From assembly GCA_964007475.1 (NCBI GenBank), contig OZ023275.1, forward strand, positions 21,431,829-21,495,828: DNA of 64,000 bases, in the 5' to 3' direction. The notes beneath the pieces were generated by a model that was given only the letters and a program-made list of their open reading frames with translations, had not been told where the DNA came from and did no database searches. The stretch comes from Hybos culiciformis (taxonomy: Eukaryota; Arthropoda; Insecta; Diptera; Hybotidae). The position numbers were made by a program, and so were the translations under genes. Positions 37,714-50,637 of the stretch are shown here, piece by piece (within the stretch, counting starts at the first letter, position 1; each line of letters begins with the position of its first letter).

Positions 37714-40700
37714 TTTATTTAAAAATTTATATACTAGAGATTGTAATTCCTTAAAAAATAATAATAATAATGTTTAATTTTAATATTCAAAACCCGCAAA
37801 ATACTTTCTTCTCGCATTTTTATTATATCCACGTTATTATAATATATAGAAATGAGACTCAATGTACATATATAAGTAACAGTACAACACAGTATTTATA
37901 ATAAGTACCACAAAGAGACAAAATGAAAAAAAAAAAAAAAAAATAAATAAAATAAAAATAAAAAAAAAAATTTTCCAAACTTTTTCTTTTTTTTTTTTCC
38001 TCAACTTGTATCTATTATAAAATTTATAAATTTTTTAATACTGTTTATTACTAATGTCTAAAATAATATACATTACATAGTAGTATTTATATAAATGGGA
38101 ATTTTTTTTTTGATATCTTGTTCAATGACAAAATACCGCCTTTTCTATTATTATTATTGTTTATAAAGTCTTAATAGCTTTAAAAATTAAGAATATTATA
38201 GTATAGTATAACTATTATTATGCATATAACTCTATTTTTATGTAAAAATAAAATATGTATTGCAAAAACAATTATAGAACTTTAGTGCCAAAACAATATT
38301 TTCATAATGATCTTTTATTTTTAGTATTTTTTTTTTATTTCATATGTTGTGGGATGATAATTTTTATTATGTTTTTATAATTAAAATATCATATTTATTA
38401 TTTATTAAAATTTGATTTAATTTTCTTTCAGTCTTGTAACTTATTTCAGTTTTTTTTTTTAATTACAATCCTTACAATTAAAGATTTCTCATATTATATG
38501 TGTAAAAATTGTGAGTGATACGGAAGTAAATGTACCCAGATGTTCGAAAAAATAATTTTCTTATTATTATTAATTAAATATGTGTTTACTAGCTTCAAAA
38601 GAACTTAATATTATATTATTTTAAAGCATTAAGAATTTTCTACATTATTGTCTATATCCTGAAGTTCATCTGCCTTTATTTTATTTTAAATCCTTAAATT
38701 TTTTTTCAATAATTTCAATCAGAAACAATAAACACAAACTTGAACTGAAAAAAATATTTAGAAGCAAAATGAATGATTTTTGTAAATTTCAAATCGTATC
38801 AATGATTCAATAATTTAACGCGATAACGAAATCAACCCCTTACTACATTCATAGAGTAATAAATCGCAATAAAGTGTATAGCCACCAGGATTAACTTTTG
38901 TTTTTTCTATTTATATATAACTAAAAGATATTGCATTGAAATTTAAAAAAAAACATTGCATTATAATATAATAATTACAATTTTTATGATATCCTTTAAT
39001 TATGTGAATAAAAACGTTTTTTTTTTTTCGAAAGGAATTAGAAAATTGAGTTTTTTTTTTCCAATTTAAAAGGGATAAAGTTTTCAATTCGACAAAGACA
39101 AAAAAATGCTTTGCATTGAAAATTATTTTGGGTGTTGAACAAGTTAATAAATCAAAACATTAAGAACTTTTTAAATTAAAAAAAAAATTCTCTCGCTAAC
39201 GATTACTGTCGTTTCAAAGAATGTATGTGCATTGAAGCTCTTTTCTGACTATTTATATACGAACTGAAAAATTATTCAAATATTGGATTTCTAAAGTAGA
39301 AATTAACATTATATTATATTATTAGCCGATCCTGGCGCGGTTGCTCTAAACTAGTCTTTATTAATAAATATTATTGTCTTGGGTTTTCGAATTTTACAGG
39401 AAGCGTTTTCCTAAAAATTTACTAGAGCTATTACGAACATTTAAAAAAAATTAGCCAAATCAATCCAGCTGTTATCAAATATATAGTGAAAAAAAAAACT
39501 CGTTGGAAAATTAGCTATAAGAACCAGTTATAAAGTTATAACTAAAGCTGCAATATTTTCTGATAGTAAGTGCTTAAATACATAATAACTTGTCGCAAAA
39601 TATATATCAAATGAATTGTAGTAAAATTTTTTTAATTTTTATTATTTGCTCCAGCGAAAAATAAATAACAATTCATATTTTTTTTATATAATACGAGTTT
39701 CTGACGATTTTCTTTTGACGGATTTTGACTATTTACTCGAAAACTTCGAATACCAATATTTCTTGTTACCTAATAAAAAGTTAAAAAATTAAGACTTACA
39801 AGCCTTTCTATATAAAATTTTCCTAACAAGTTGAATATCAAATTTTTTGTTTTAACAGAATACTATTATGTATAAATAAAAGTCCGTACATACATAATAA
39901 TACATTTTAATTTGTTTTATAAAAGAAAATATCTCTAAAAATTCTTCAACTCAGAATATAAAAGAGGAAAATATTTTTTTTTTTTTTTTATTATTATTTC
40001 ATTTTGAATTCATATTATTTTAGCATTCAATAAAATGTTTTATAAAGAAAGAGTGTATTATCAAATTTCTTGTATTATTATTTTGTATATATATAGAAGA
40101 TAATAATAATAATAGTAATAATAGGATATTATATCTTAATATATCTTTAAAACTCTATTAAGAAGCAATTTATCAAAAAAGGAAAAAAAAATATATATAC
40201 GGTATTGAAATATCATACATAACAATTTCCAGTAGGAACTTCAAATTTAAAGAACAATTAACTGAATTACAAAAATCTACATATTATTATTTATATATCC
40301 TATTTTGATGTATACTTACTTATCTTACAGAGAATATTATTTATATAAATATTTTATATTTTCATGTAGCGCTACAGATATTTTTTTTTTTATTCATTTT
40401 TCATTGAAATGAAATAACTCTTAAAGTTTTTCTTAATACATATATATAATAATAATAATACTTTTTGTTCAAATAAATATTTTTTCTTTTATCAATTTCA
40501 GTATCAATTCCATTCTTGAGATTTTTCTGATAACAATTAATGGAAAAATATGTGCGAAAAATTTCATATCGGGTGGAGAATATAACTTTGTATAGACAAT
40601 GTTTTAGATATATATTTATTTCGAAATATCGCATTATTTTATGAGTTTTATGATGTAAATATTTTTAATTTTGTTTGTCAAAAATTTAAAAGGAAATATC

Positions 40701-43700
40701 AGTATTAATCGAATCAAGACCAAATGTTTTAACTCAAAATATTTGTTATCCTTTTTAAATCACAATATCATTCACGAAAGTTTGCATAAAAATTTCTGAG
40801 AAAAATCAAAGTTTTTAAACTCAACATTACCTTAATGAATAATTGAATAAATAAAATTAAAACTAAGATTATGGTTACTCATACTTAATTTTGGTTTGCT
40901 TTGTTTTAAATCTCAAATTTTACTTTAGAGCCAATAAATAATAAACTTATAGACTAAAATTCGAGTGCGCAGGCAAACATAAAAACTGGATATAACGCTA
41001 GAGAAAAACAAATTATCTGTAACTTCGAATTAGTTTGCAGAAAATCTCAGAAGACTTTAAATTTCAACTATATCTATAGGTAATTTCTTAAAATGCATAA
41101 GTCCTTTCATAGCAACGTACAGATAAGATCGGTTCAAATATAGAAAACAAAACATAATTTAAGAAGAATTTGCACATCAATATTTGACAAAAACAAGCGA
41201 TGAACTATTTAAACATCGCATTTAGTTTTAATATTTTTATTTTATTAGTTTCAAATTTAATTTCTAGGTAATAACCATTTAATTATGAATGGAAAAAGAA
41301 AAACTATTCTTATAATCAATCCTGTTGAAAGAAAGTTTTCTACATTTCTACATATTCTTATTATATTATTAAAGGCTGAATTAAAAATAATACTAGACGC
41401 GACAAATTGTTGCTATCACTACAAAATAAAATTACATGACATGTGGTAAAAAATAACACAAACTGTGGCACGTCGGCGGCATAATACAAAAATTCTCATA
41501 CATATATATATATATAACTTTTTAAAGAAAGGTGTGACTGGCGCCCTTTAGTCTCATTTCTTACATAAATAAAAAAAAGACTCAATATTATACAAAAAGA
41601 CACATAAACTTAACTACTATCAAAAAAAAAAAAAGTGTATTATTATTTTTATGCTGAGAAATTTATGTATCTTTTATGTATTTTACATTAGATTTATATT
41701 TTTTTTGAAGGGAAGTTTCGTTCAAAATAAATGTTAGTTATAATTTTAAAAAGAGATTTCTCCATACGGCTTTTAGAATATTATAAAATTTATACCATTC
41801 AAATGACATTTTTGCATTCTCTTAATGCTAATAATAATAATAATGATAGTAAATCTAGTTATTATTTCTCTTGTAATACTATAATCGTTCAAATTTGTTC
41901 TCAAAATATTATTACTTGTTAAAAATAATATCCATCCTTAACATGTGGAAATGTAATTTTTTTTTTTAGTTTTCAAAGGATGAGAATTTTTTTTTTTAAA
42001 TATTAAAACTAATCCAAATTTTAAATCTTGAATAAATTTTTAAGATCTCTGTCACTGAAATTTTTTTTTTACCTTTGGTTTGAATGTAGAGCTAATATCT
42101 CTTCTGAAGTGATTTTTTAGAGAATAAACGCTTGACTCTAGGGTTAGCTAATATCTCTTCTGAAGTGATTTTTTAGAGAATAAACGCTTGACTCTAGAGT
42201 TAGATAGATTTTTTTCAATTTTTCTGTTTTTGGTGGGAAATCATCCTTTTGTTAAGTTAAAAACAAGAAATAATTAAAAATAATCAAATGTAAGTCTAAC
42301 TTTAAATTAAATTTTTGATGCATTAGGCTCTAAGCCAGACTTACCAAAAATCTTAAGATTCACTTTCTAGGTAATGGAAATAATTTAAAAAAAAAAGTGT
42401 ATTTATTCGAATTATGGAAAATGCGATTAAATTCAGAAAAAAAGGGAAATTGGACAGTCTTTAGTATAGTTAGTATACACAAAAGGCAGGATGAAGGGAC
42501 CAAAACTGAATTTTTATATTTATTGGATTTGGCCACAAAATAAAAGAAAAGAAAATTGTTTATAATAAATATTTATATACTTGATTGATATTATAGTGAT
42601 GTGGTGACTGGTCTACGGATTGGGTAAGTAATTATACAAAAGTCGAATATATTAAAGGTATAACATCTAGTTAAAATAACCAATATGAAAATCATGATGG
42701 AACAAAGGGAATAAAATATTTTTCTTTTATTCAACATAGCCTGAATCTTATTTTTCCTGACTGTACCATTTTAACGAGATCTAAACACATTTTCAATATT
42801 AGCCAAATAAATTTCGTCTTATTTACGTCAAACAAATTTTAACACTTTACAAGACATCATCAATTTTTGAAAATCACATTAAGTTCAGTGTGTGGCTAAT
42901 AAAAGCTCGGAAACTTTAAGAAGCCCTCATAAATATTTTTTTTTTGTTATATTAATATCTGTCAAAATATATTACAATCTATATTATATATAATGTTTCA
43001 TTAAACAAACAAACAAAAAAATAAATAAATTAATAATTGTTATTATTTTTTTTGTTTCCACCTGAAATACAGATAAGATTTTTATATTTACTGGATTTTA
43101 AAAGCATTGACAGATTCACACCTATCAAATGATTTATGATGAATCTCTTGAAAAGGGTATCATTAACAAAAATGAAAAAAAAAAACTGAAAAAAAACCAA
43201 CAATAATCAAAGGAAAAAAAAAAATTCTTGAGTGAAAAAAGAAAAAAAAAAAATAGTTTCACTATGGGACTAAAAACTCTTGGACATAATAATGTGAGAA
43301 AAACATTTTTTTTTTGTTATAAAATAACATTTTTCTTAAACATTTTTTATTTTTTTTTTACCGGAAGATAATCTTCCAAGGATATTTATGGGATCAAAAA
43401 TGAAAAATATTCTTTTTTATTGTCCTCATTACATATGAATTTATGTTAAGAGTTTTCTATATATATATATATATATATAATATATAAATATATATTTTCT
43501 TATCTTATTGTCAAAAATCTAATTTAAGGCAAAAATATATTTTTTGTGTTTGTTAATAATTTTTACATAATTTTTTTACTAACTATACTACTATACATAC
43601 ATACCATACATAAATGTATATATATAAATAATTTTTCTTTTGTAAAGTATGTAGCAAAGAAAATCACATTAATTTTTTGAATGAAACTAAATGACATAGA

Positions 43701-45462
43701 AATGATTAATATTTTTTTATGGCCCAAAAATACCTAATTTCTTAGATTTAATTTATTTGTTATAGAAAAGCTTTGCTGTCTTTTTTTTTTTTAACAACAA
43801 AACTCTTCGAATATATGTATACATATACAAATATGTTGAGTATGAGTACGTGTATATACTTATTTAATTTAAGAAAAAGAATTAGATACATGAAGTTTAT
43901 TATTGTCCTTGACTTTAAGATTATTTGATTTATATTCAGAAAAACCATTATGCAAAATTATGTACATATGTATAAAAGGAGAAAATATTTATTGTTAGAA
44001 TTTTTTTTTCTTTAGACTTTTTATATATACATTTATATATATTTTGTTTTTCGATTTTATGATATTGTGATAATTTTAAGAAAATTTTCACATAAACTTT
44101 TGATATGAAAATATGCACGTATTTTATACATATAAGATTCTTAATGAAAATCATTAAAAAAATGTATATTTTATTTTGATAAAAATAAAAATACATTGTT
44201 GTCGTGATTAAGGATTGAATTTATAAGTCATTAAAAGCGATTTGAAATTTTATTTCAAGAAAAGTTCTAACTCAATGTAAATGAAATCATCTTAGTTTTT
44301 AATAAAAGGATAATTTTGCAGCAAAATTGTTACAAATCGAAATAACACCAAACAAAATATTTAATCATTCTTACAATGCAAGTTAAACTTTTATTTTGTT
44401 GTTGGTTCAATAATTAATAAAAATATTTTTCTATAAATAGTTTAGTTATATATTTATAATACAATGTAATATTGTCTTTACTTCAGACATCTCAAATTTT
44501 ATAATTGAATATTTGTACGCTTATGGGAATTGTGAAAAATTAATGACCGCAATTTAACTATATAGTTATATATACAATAATATATATTATATCTCTCATA
44601 TCTGTCATCATAAAACCAAATGAAAGTTTTCCCTTATAATTTCAAATTTGATTGAATACCTTATGCGTTCCGAAAAAATTTTTCCCATCATATATATATA
44701 TATATATATATGTATAATATTTATATAGAAATCTGTCATGAAAATTTAATAGCTGTTGAAGTTTTATTATATATATAAAAGCTATTAAGTTTCACTTTAC
44801 ACTTTGTTATGACAAATTTTATATGCGTGACTTTTAAAACAATATCGCGCTAAATCAACAATTTGTTTAGATTTGTTTTCCTTTTCCTGTTTTTGGTAAA
44901 AATAATTAATATATTATATGATAATTTATGGCATATAAAGTGTTATAACATAACTTAATGAAATAGGGCCGACATTAAAAATCTTAGCATGTAACTTTTT
45001 TTTTTTTTTTTTATTTTTTTACTTTATGTGTGAAGTTAATTTTTTTTTTTTGTTTTTTTTTTTATATATATTTTGTTATTTATCTTTTATGTTGCGCACC
45101 CACATTCTCACATATGCTTTTAAAATATAAATCTTAAAAATTTTCTGCAATCTTTTATAACAACATCATAAAATTATTAGTCTGGAATAATTTTTTTTGT
45201 TTTTTTCATCTTGGTCATGCAATATTTTCTTTGATTAAATTTTAATAATTAATTTCTTTTATTATTTTTTTCTTATTTAATTTATGTATTTTGATTTTGC
45301 GGATAATACTGTTGAAGGGTATTTGTTTCAGAAATAAATATGTTAAAATGATGAAATAAAATTTTAAATTAATTATTATTGGCACCATAAGCAAAGTTTA
45401 GATAGATTATATACTATTTAACGAAAGATTGTATTTTAAGGTTCTAAAATATTTTATAATGT
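37218..45462. other. AT-rich non-coding DNA with microsatellites
   Basis: It includes an (AAT)n run at about 37680-37712, poly-A blocks near 37925-37970 and (TA)n runs near 43461 and 44692. GC-richer islets at 39325-39420 (CCGATCCTGGCGCGGTTGC) and 41465-41480 have no recognisable identity. No motor-domain kinesin exon or other exon was found on either strand. Confidence 0.55.
42091..42203. repeat. 56-bp tandem duplication
   Basis: GCTAATATCTCTTCTGAAGT occurs at 42091 and again at 42147, and the two 56-bp units are nearly identical throughout. The core CTGAAGTGATTTTTT also occurs in the interspersed repeat at 53500, so this may derive from the same family. Confidence 0.85.
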
Positions 45463-45580
45463 ACAGTCAAAACTCGTTAAATTGGGCTCCTATTATCGAA
45501 TTCTCTATTATTCGGCGAAATTGTGAAATTTTATACTCACTCTATGTTAGAAATTTAAATATAATAGAGAAAAAATACAG
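45463..45580 (+). mobile_element. Possible pogo/Tigger-like terminus
   Basis: TACAGTCAAAACTCGTTAAA followed by alternating TTATCGAATTCTC and TTATTCGGCGAAATT phrases resembles the ends of pogo/Tigger-type elements, which commonly start CAGTCnAACCTCG. The opposite end was not found. 45600-46080 is less AT-rich and repeat-like (GGACGGACAGTCGTACGGCC) and may belong to the same decayed element. Confidence 0.35.
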
Positions 45581-46974
45581 AACACTATATCATGAATGAA
45601 ATAAGTGGGCCGTTTTCGATTTAAAATACTTTCGGATACATTTTTTAACAGTCAATATCTTTCCTCGAACCGAATCCTTAGCACACAATCGGGGTTAATA
45701 TTTTTTAGGTGCCTTCAATCGACATCCGCTCGCCAATTTTTTATAAAATCAATTTGGTATTCCCAGTTCGAATCCGTTCTGTTCGTTTCTAATTAACATC
45801 TTTTATCCCGATATTAATTTTCTATCTATTTAAATTTTATAATATTTTCAAATTTCTATAAATTTTCTTATTGAAATTTTGTTTATTATTATTGAAAACT
45901 TCTTATTTTCAAACCCTTGATAGGAGAATCTGACTATTTAGCTTCAGACCATAAAATTTGAGAATTACACGATCAAAATTTATCGAGTAGTTTAATGGCT
46001 GCTTCATGTAGTGTGGAACGGACGGACAGTCGTACGGCCGGCACAAAATATATATAGTCCGTTTATTCATTTTTGATGGAAAAAAGGATTAAAAAATCGG
46101 TTTCCTTGGTACCTATTTTATTATCATTAATTATATTTACTAAATAGTTTTTTTAAACATCACCGAATATACATTTATTATAACTTTGAAAGTAAAATTT
46201 TACTTTCAACTTAGATTATATTATTATAATAACTATTGTGTTGAATTTCTATCAAAATTTCAATGTTGTTGTCATATAAAAAGTTTTAGTGCAATATATC
46301 TCATAAGTTTTTTTTTTTGTATATAAAAATCAATATGTGTTGATAAATAAATACATATTATATATTATATATAATTTATATGTTATGATCTTAATTTTTT
46401 CATCCTTATGTTAAATTCAAAGTTTCCTTTAGTTTACTCCTACATTTTGTATGTATAGAAAGATTTTTGGCGTCTACTTCCTAAGAAAAGGGAAATATTT
46501 GAAGTGAACTAATCAAAGGACCAAAAATTTTATTTAGATATAAACTTTTTTAATGTAAGCCTTATAGTTTCCTTATTATATAGTTTTCAGTAAATATTAT
46601 ATTCATAAGTTTTTGGATTTTTTTTTTTTACTTAATGTATAATATACCTAGAAATATTATATTATACATATATGTAGAAATACCTTAGTTGAATTTTTTT
46701 TTATTTTTTTTTTATATAATGAAAAAACTTTTTTCATTTCGTACATGTCATTTTGCTTGTAAAATTCTACATACTTTATTTATACATGTTAAAGTACATA
46801 TTTTTTAGAGATATTTTTGTTTTTAATAAGCTTTATGGAAAATACATCAAAAATAATTTAATGTTTTATACATATAGTAAAAAGAAAAAGTTTTATTTTT
46901 TCATCAGTTTTTACTTTTAAAATATATGTAGATTTAGTCTGCAAAAAGTTGTCATATCAGAAATCATATACAAA

Positions 46975-47540
46975 CCCAATATACCATCGCGCCAGTTCCT
47001 AAAGAAATGTCAAGTATTTGTACTGGCATGGGCGTCGATTACTGAACCGGCCTACAAGTTCACTCATAGTTAACATATTTTTGGCACACCGGCTTAAAAT
47101 ATGCCTCCGACTTGTTTGTTAGTTTTGAAACTAACCTGAACACCAATAAACAGGAGTTTGTCCCGGCCGCCAGTTTTAAGGTCAGCTGAAAAGACCAATT
47201 TAAATTACCGACTTTTGTGTCGGATATTGAACTATGTTCTAAGTCGAAACAAATATTTGACCTTGCAGTCTATCTTATTTTTGAGTGTAAGCGACTTATT
47301 ACGGTAATCTTTCTCTTCAAACAGTTACTGGTTGTACATAAATGTCAGTTTACGTAAAGCTGACGGCAGCGTGAGTTATTTTTGTACAAATAACTATTAT
47401 AAATTGCTTATTATATGTTGCTAAATCAAAGGAAATTGCAAGGCGTACATAAGCGCCAGTTTACGTAAAGCTGACAACAGCGTCAATTATTTGTTGCTTT
47501 GTTGACTTTGTTGATAAGTTGACATTTATAATTTCATTAT
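46975..47540 (+). repeat. Left arm of the putative TIR block
   Basis: This segment is less AT-rich and begins CCCAATATACCA. CAGTTTACGTAAAGCTGAC occurs twice (about 47347 and 47459), each followed by a GCAGCG or ACAGCG phrase. GTTAGTTTTGAAACTAAC lies near 47120 and the palindrome around TTGTACAAATAACT near 47380. No protein similarity was found in any frame. Confidence 0.6.
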
Positions 47541-47667
47541 ATTTTGAAAAACAATAACAAACACGTGATGGAAAAAATTTAAATAACAATAAAATAAAAT
47601 AAATAAAAAATAAAAAAAAGGTAAGTTTATTTTATTTTATTTATATTTTATTTAATTTTTTTTTTAG

Positions 47668-47867
47668 ATAAAATGAAACAAATTTCTCAAACTTGGGAGG
47701 AAAAATTAGTTAAAACAGAACGAATACAAAATGAGAGGCAACAAGCTTTAGAAAAAATGGGCATCAGTGTTCAGGCTAGTGGAATTATGGTTGAAAAAAA
47801 TAAATATTATTTAGTTAATTTAAATGCTGATCCGTCCCTCAATGAATTATTAGTTTATTATTTAAAG
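47668..47867 (+). CDS. Khc-73: Kinesin KIF13/Khc-73, internal exon a (post-motor coiled coil into FHA)
   Basis: The exon encodes KMKQISQTWEEKL, a coiled-coil stretch after the motor neck, then MGISVQASGI and LVNLNADPSLNELLVYYLK, the hallmark entry into the FHA domain of KIF13-type kinesins. A T-rich tract and AG precede it. The first codon is split (two bases here), implying a phase-1 upstream intron. It ends at AAG before GTTATT, a weak but acceptable donor, in phase 0. An ATG lies five bases into the exon, but family alignment indicates it is an internal Met. KIF13/Khc-73 is a plus-end microtubule motor that carries Dlg/MAGUK cargo. The motor domain, which should lie upstream, was not found in this window. 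Confidence 0.9.
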
Positions 47868-47966
47868 GTTATTTTATAAGTTATTTTATACAATTTTCCA
47901 TTCTTGGAGCTTTGTCTCCTTAGATTTTGAAATTTTCTTAATATTAATTGTTTTATAAATTATTAG

Positions 47967-48542
47967 GAACGAACATTAGTTGGAGGTCGAAACATTGCCG
48001 GTCAACAACCCGACATCCAATTATCAGGTCTTGGCATACAACAAGAACATTGTATAATTAGTATTGAAGATGGTGGACTATTTTTAGAGCCAATACAAAA
48101 TGCTCGATGCTTTGTTAATGGTTCACCGGCAACAGAAAAAATGCCATTGAATCATGGGGATCGAATTTTATGGGGAAATCATCATTTCTTTCGTGTGAAT
48201 TGCCCAAAAAGTGCTGCAATGCAAAATTTAAATTCTTCCGAACCTCAAACCCCAGCTCAACCAATCGATTATAATTTCGCGAGAGATGAAATTATGCAAA
48301 ACGAATTGAGTAATGATCCAATACAAACGGCAATCGCAGCACTAGAACGGCAGCATGAAGAGGATAAACAAGTTGCGCTTGAAAAACAACGTCAGGAATA
48401 TGAAAGACAATTTCAACAATTACGAAATATTTTATCACCTAGTACACCATATGCTCCTTATGCTCCTTACGATCCACTAAGATTAGGAAAAATAACTCCA
48501 TGCACACCAACATCACAAATGCGAGTTGAAAAATGGGCACAA
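47967..48542 (+). CDS. Khc-73: Kinesin KIF13/Khc-73, internal exon b (FHA domain and coiled coil)
   Basis: The 192 in-phase codons begin ERTLVGG. The FHA fold is evident from GLGIQQEHCIISI, the VNG turn (CFVNGSP) and HGDRILWGNHHFFRVNCPK. This is followed by an acidic/polar linker and a coiled coil rich in E, Q and R (LERQHEEDKQVALEKQRQEY to QLRNILSP). The sequence ends at VEKWAQ before a consensus GTAAGT donor. FHA domains bind phosphothreonine peptides; in the KIF1/KIF13 group this one also contributes to dimer and autoinhibition control. A YAPYAPYDP repeat near codon 160 is an unusual local feature. The reading frame is intact. Confidence 0.93.
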
Positions 48543-49073
48543 GTAAGTCTTATCTTTTTTATAAAAATTTTAAATTCTACTATGAAATCGTTTTTGAAAT
48601 AAAGAAACTCCCAAAACAGGTGAACAGAACCAGAAAATTGTAAAAATACTTATGATTTCTAAACTCGGTTCATATATAAGATTTTTCACATTTTTTATTA
48701 ATTTGTTTTGTCGTCTAATTAATTAATTTTCGTCAAATAGAAAACTATTTTAGCTTTCTTCTACCACAAATTTTTAATTTGCCTTAATGTATTTTCCAAA
48801 ATTACAAGTTTCTTGTTATTTAATATTTTTCAAAGGATATGATCCGGATCCCTTTGAACCTTTTGAAACCATAAAAAGGATTCCATTTAAAATTATATCT
48901 AAAAATCGTTAAATTTAACTTCCAGGAAACTAAAATATTCATTAATAATTCTAATAAAAAATGTTGACCTTTTTTTACAATTTTTTTTTTCCTCTTTTAT
49001 TCTATCTATACAAATGTGAATTAAAAAAAAACCAAAACAAATCAAACTAAAAATAAAATCGTAATCATTGTAG

Positions 49074-49241
49074 GAAAGAGATGAAATGTTTAGAAGATCC
49101 TTGGGACAACTTAAAACTGATATAATGCGTGCTAATTCTTTAGTACAAGAAGCTAATTTTTTGGCTGAAGAAATGGAAAAAAAAACAAAATTTAGTGTTA
49201 CATTACAAATACCACCAGCAAATCTTAGTCCTAACAGACGG
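49074..49241 (+). CDS. Khc-73: Kinesin KIF13/Khc-73, internal exon c (stalk)
   Basis: The 56 codons start ERDEMFRRSLGQLKTDIMRA and continue through ANSLVQEANFLAEEMEKK to VTLQIPPANLSPNRR. These phrases are strongly conserved in KIF13 and related KIF1-group kinesins just after the FHA-linked coiled coil. The acceptor is TGTAG and the donor GGTAAGT; both ends are phase 0, joining cleanly to neighbouring exons. The frame is intact. Confidence 0.93.
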
Positions 49242-49423
49242 GTAAGTAAAAAAAAAATTATTCAAATATAAGTTTTCTTGTATAAACTCTTGTTAGTCTT
49301 ACAACGTTTTGGCAAAAAAATAACATTAAGTTTTTATTCCAATCGGATTAAAAAATATTCATGATTATAATTTTGTTTGAATTGTAATATTTATTTATTT
49401 TTTTTATACGATTTATTTAACAG

Positions 49424-49561
49424 CGTGGGGCATTTGTTAGTGAACCCGCTATTCTAGTCAAACGTTTAAATTCGGGTAGTCAAGTATGGACTATGGAAAA
49501 ATTAGAAAATAAATTAATTGATATGAGGGAAATGTATCAAGAACATAAAGACGGAGGTTTG
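49424..49561 (+). CDS. Khc-73: Kinesin KIF13/Khc-73, internal exon d (MAGUK-binding stalk)
   Basis: The 46 codons from RGAFVSEPAILVKR to VWTMEKLENKLIDMREMYQE and HKDGGL correspond to the stalk region that, in KIF13B (GAKIN), binds the guanylate-kinase-like domain of Dlg-type MAGUKs. The acceptor is TTTAACAG and the donor GGTAAGT, phase 0 at both ends. No disruptions were found. Confidence 0.93.
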
Positions 49562-49716
49562 GTAAGTTTTTAAATATTAAATATTTTCTTATGTAAAATA
49601 TTTCACTATAATACTCTAATTTTGAATTTTTATTACTAATAAAAAAAAAAAAACATTATTATCCTTTTACTCAATTTTAAAACTGCAAAACTTGATATTA
49701 TTTGGCTCAAAAACAG

Positions 49717-49755
49717 CCAATCATTGAACCGGAAATTGATGAAGATGATGATGAG
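49717..49755 (+). CDS. Khc-73: Kinesin KIF13/Khc-73, 39-bp acidic microexon
   Basis: Thirteen codons, PIIEPEIDEDDDE, lie between a CAG acceptor and a GAG/GTAATA donor, phase 0 both sides. An acidic linker occurs at this position in KIF13 proteins between the MREMYQE helix and the DPFYE motif. The assignment rests on phase, splice signals and composition rather than strong similarity. Confidence 0.8.
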
Positions 49756-50318
49756 GTAATACTTTGCTTAAGATAATATGCATTCCCTTATACGTACATA
49801 TATTATTATTTTTATTCAAAAATATTCAGATACTTATTTATACTTAGATAAAAACCAGCAAATAAAAAATTTGCATCTGCCATTTTTCAGAAGTGCACCC
49901 AAATAAATAATAAAAGAAAATTATTCTGGCTTATTTTATTTTAACCTTAAATCAACACAAGCAATAAAAAGACGTCTTAAGAACATTAAGAGTTCAAAAA
50001 TCCAAATCAAAATTTATTTTATTTTTGACTAAAAAAAATTTTCTAAATATATGGTTGAATAATAATTATTATTGAAATTGTTGAAATTAAAATTAGATAA
50101 AGTCTTTTGTTTTTTTTTATAAGTTATTCTGCAGTTTTATCTAATTTTTCAGACTGTAGTATAATCACAACCTCATACAATTTTTTAAGTTTTTCTTTCC
50201 AATATTCTTTATTTCATTTCACATATTTTAATAATCTGATTATATGTAATTTATGTGTACATTCTTATAAAATAAATTTTTTTATACTGATTTTTAATTA
50301 ATTTTATACATTTTACAG

Positions 50319-50499
50319 GACCCTGAAAAAACCAAATTGGATCCATTTTATGAATCACAGGAAAATCATAATTTAATTGGAGTGGCGAATATATTTCTAG
50401 AGGTTTTGTTTCATGATGTCACATTGGATTATCATACTCCAATAATTAGTCAGGAAGGTGAAGTTGCTGGACGACTTCAAGTAGAAATAAAAAAAACAG
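50319..50499 (+). CDS. Khc-73: Kinesin KIF13/Khc-73, internal exon f (DPFYE / C2-like start)
   Basis: The exon reads DPEKTKLDPFYESQENHNL, then IGVANIFLEVLFHDVTLDY, IISQEGEVAGRLQVEIKKT, all diagnostic for KIF13-type kinesins. The acceptor is TTTTACAG. The likely donor is ACAG/GTGACA at 50500, leaving one base of a split codon (phase 1). Beyond that point the frame runs on into low-complexity, lysine-rich sequence that is not kinesin-like. The expected following exons (remaining stalk, CAP-Gly if present) were not found. A TIR element begins 138 bp downstream. Confidence 0.9.
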
Positions 50500-50637
50500 G
50501 TGACAGTTACCACAAGACCACACCAATTACAAATAGTATAGTATTTAAATTTTATTTAAAAAAAAAAATACAAAAAAAAAAAAACACGTATTACGCAACC
50601 TGTATGGATTGATTTTGACGAAAATTGTTTATTCAAA

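Noticed and set aside
43760..44196. Two adjacent minus-strand open frames
   Set aside because: Composition is almost purely I, K, F, Y and N, as expected from random AT-rich DNA.
47673..47675. ATG as the true start of the kinesin gene
   Set aside because: Family comparison places this Met inside the post-motor coiled coil; treated as internal unless the short-transcript hypothesis is confirmed.
50500..50612. Kinesin reading frame continuing past 50499
   Set aside because: The extra residues are lysine-rich low complexity ending at a stop; a GT donor directly follows the conserved IKKTG segment.
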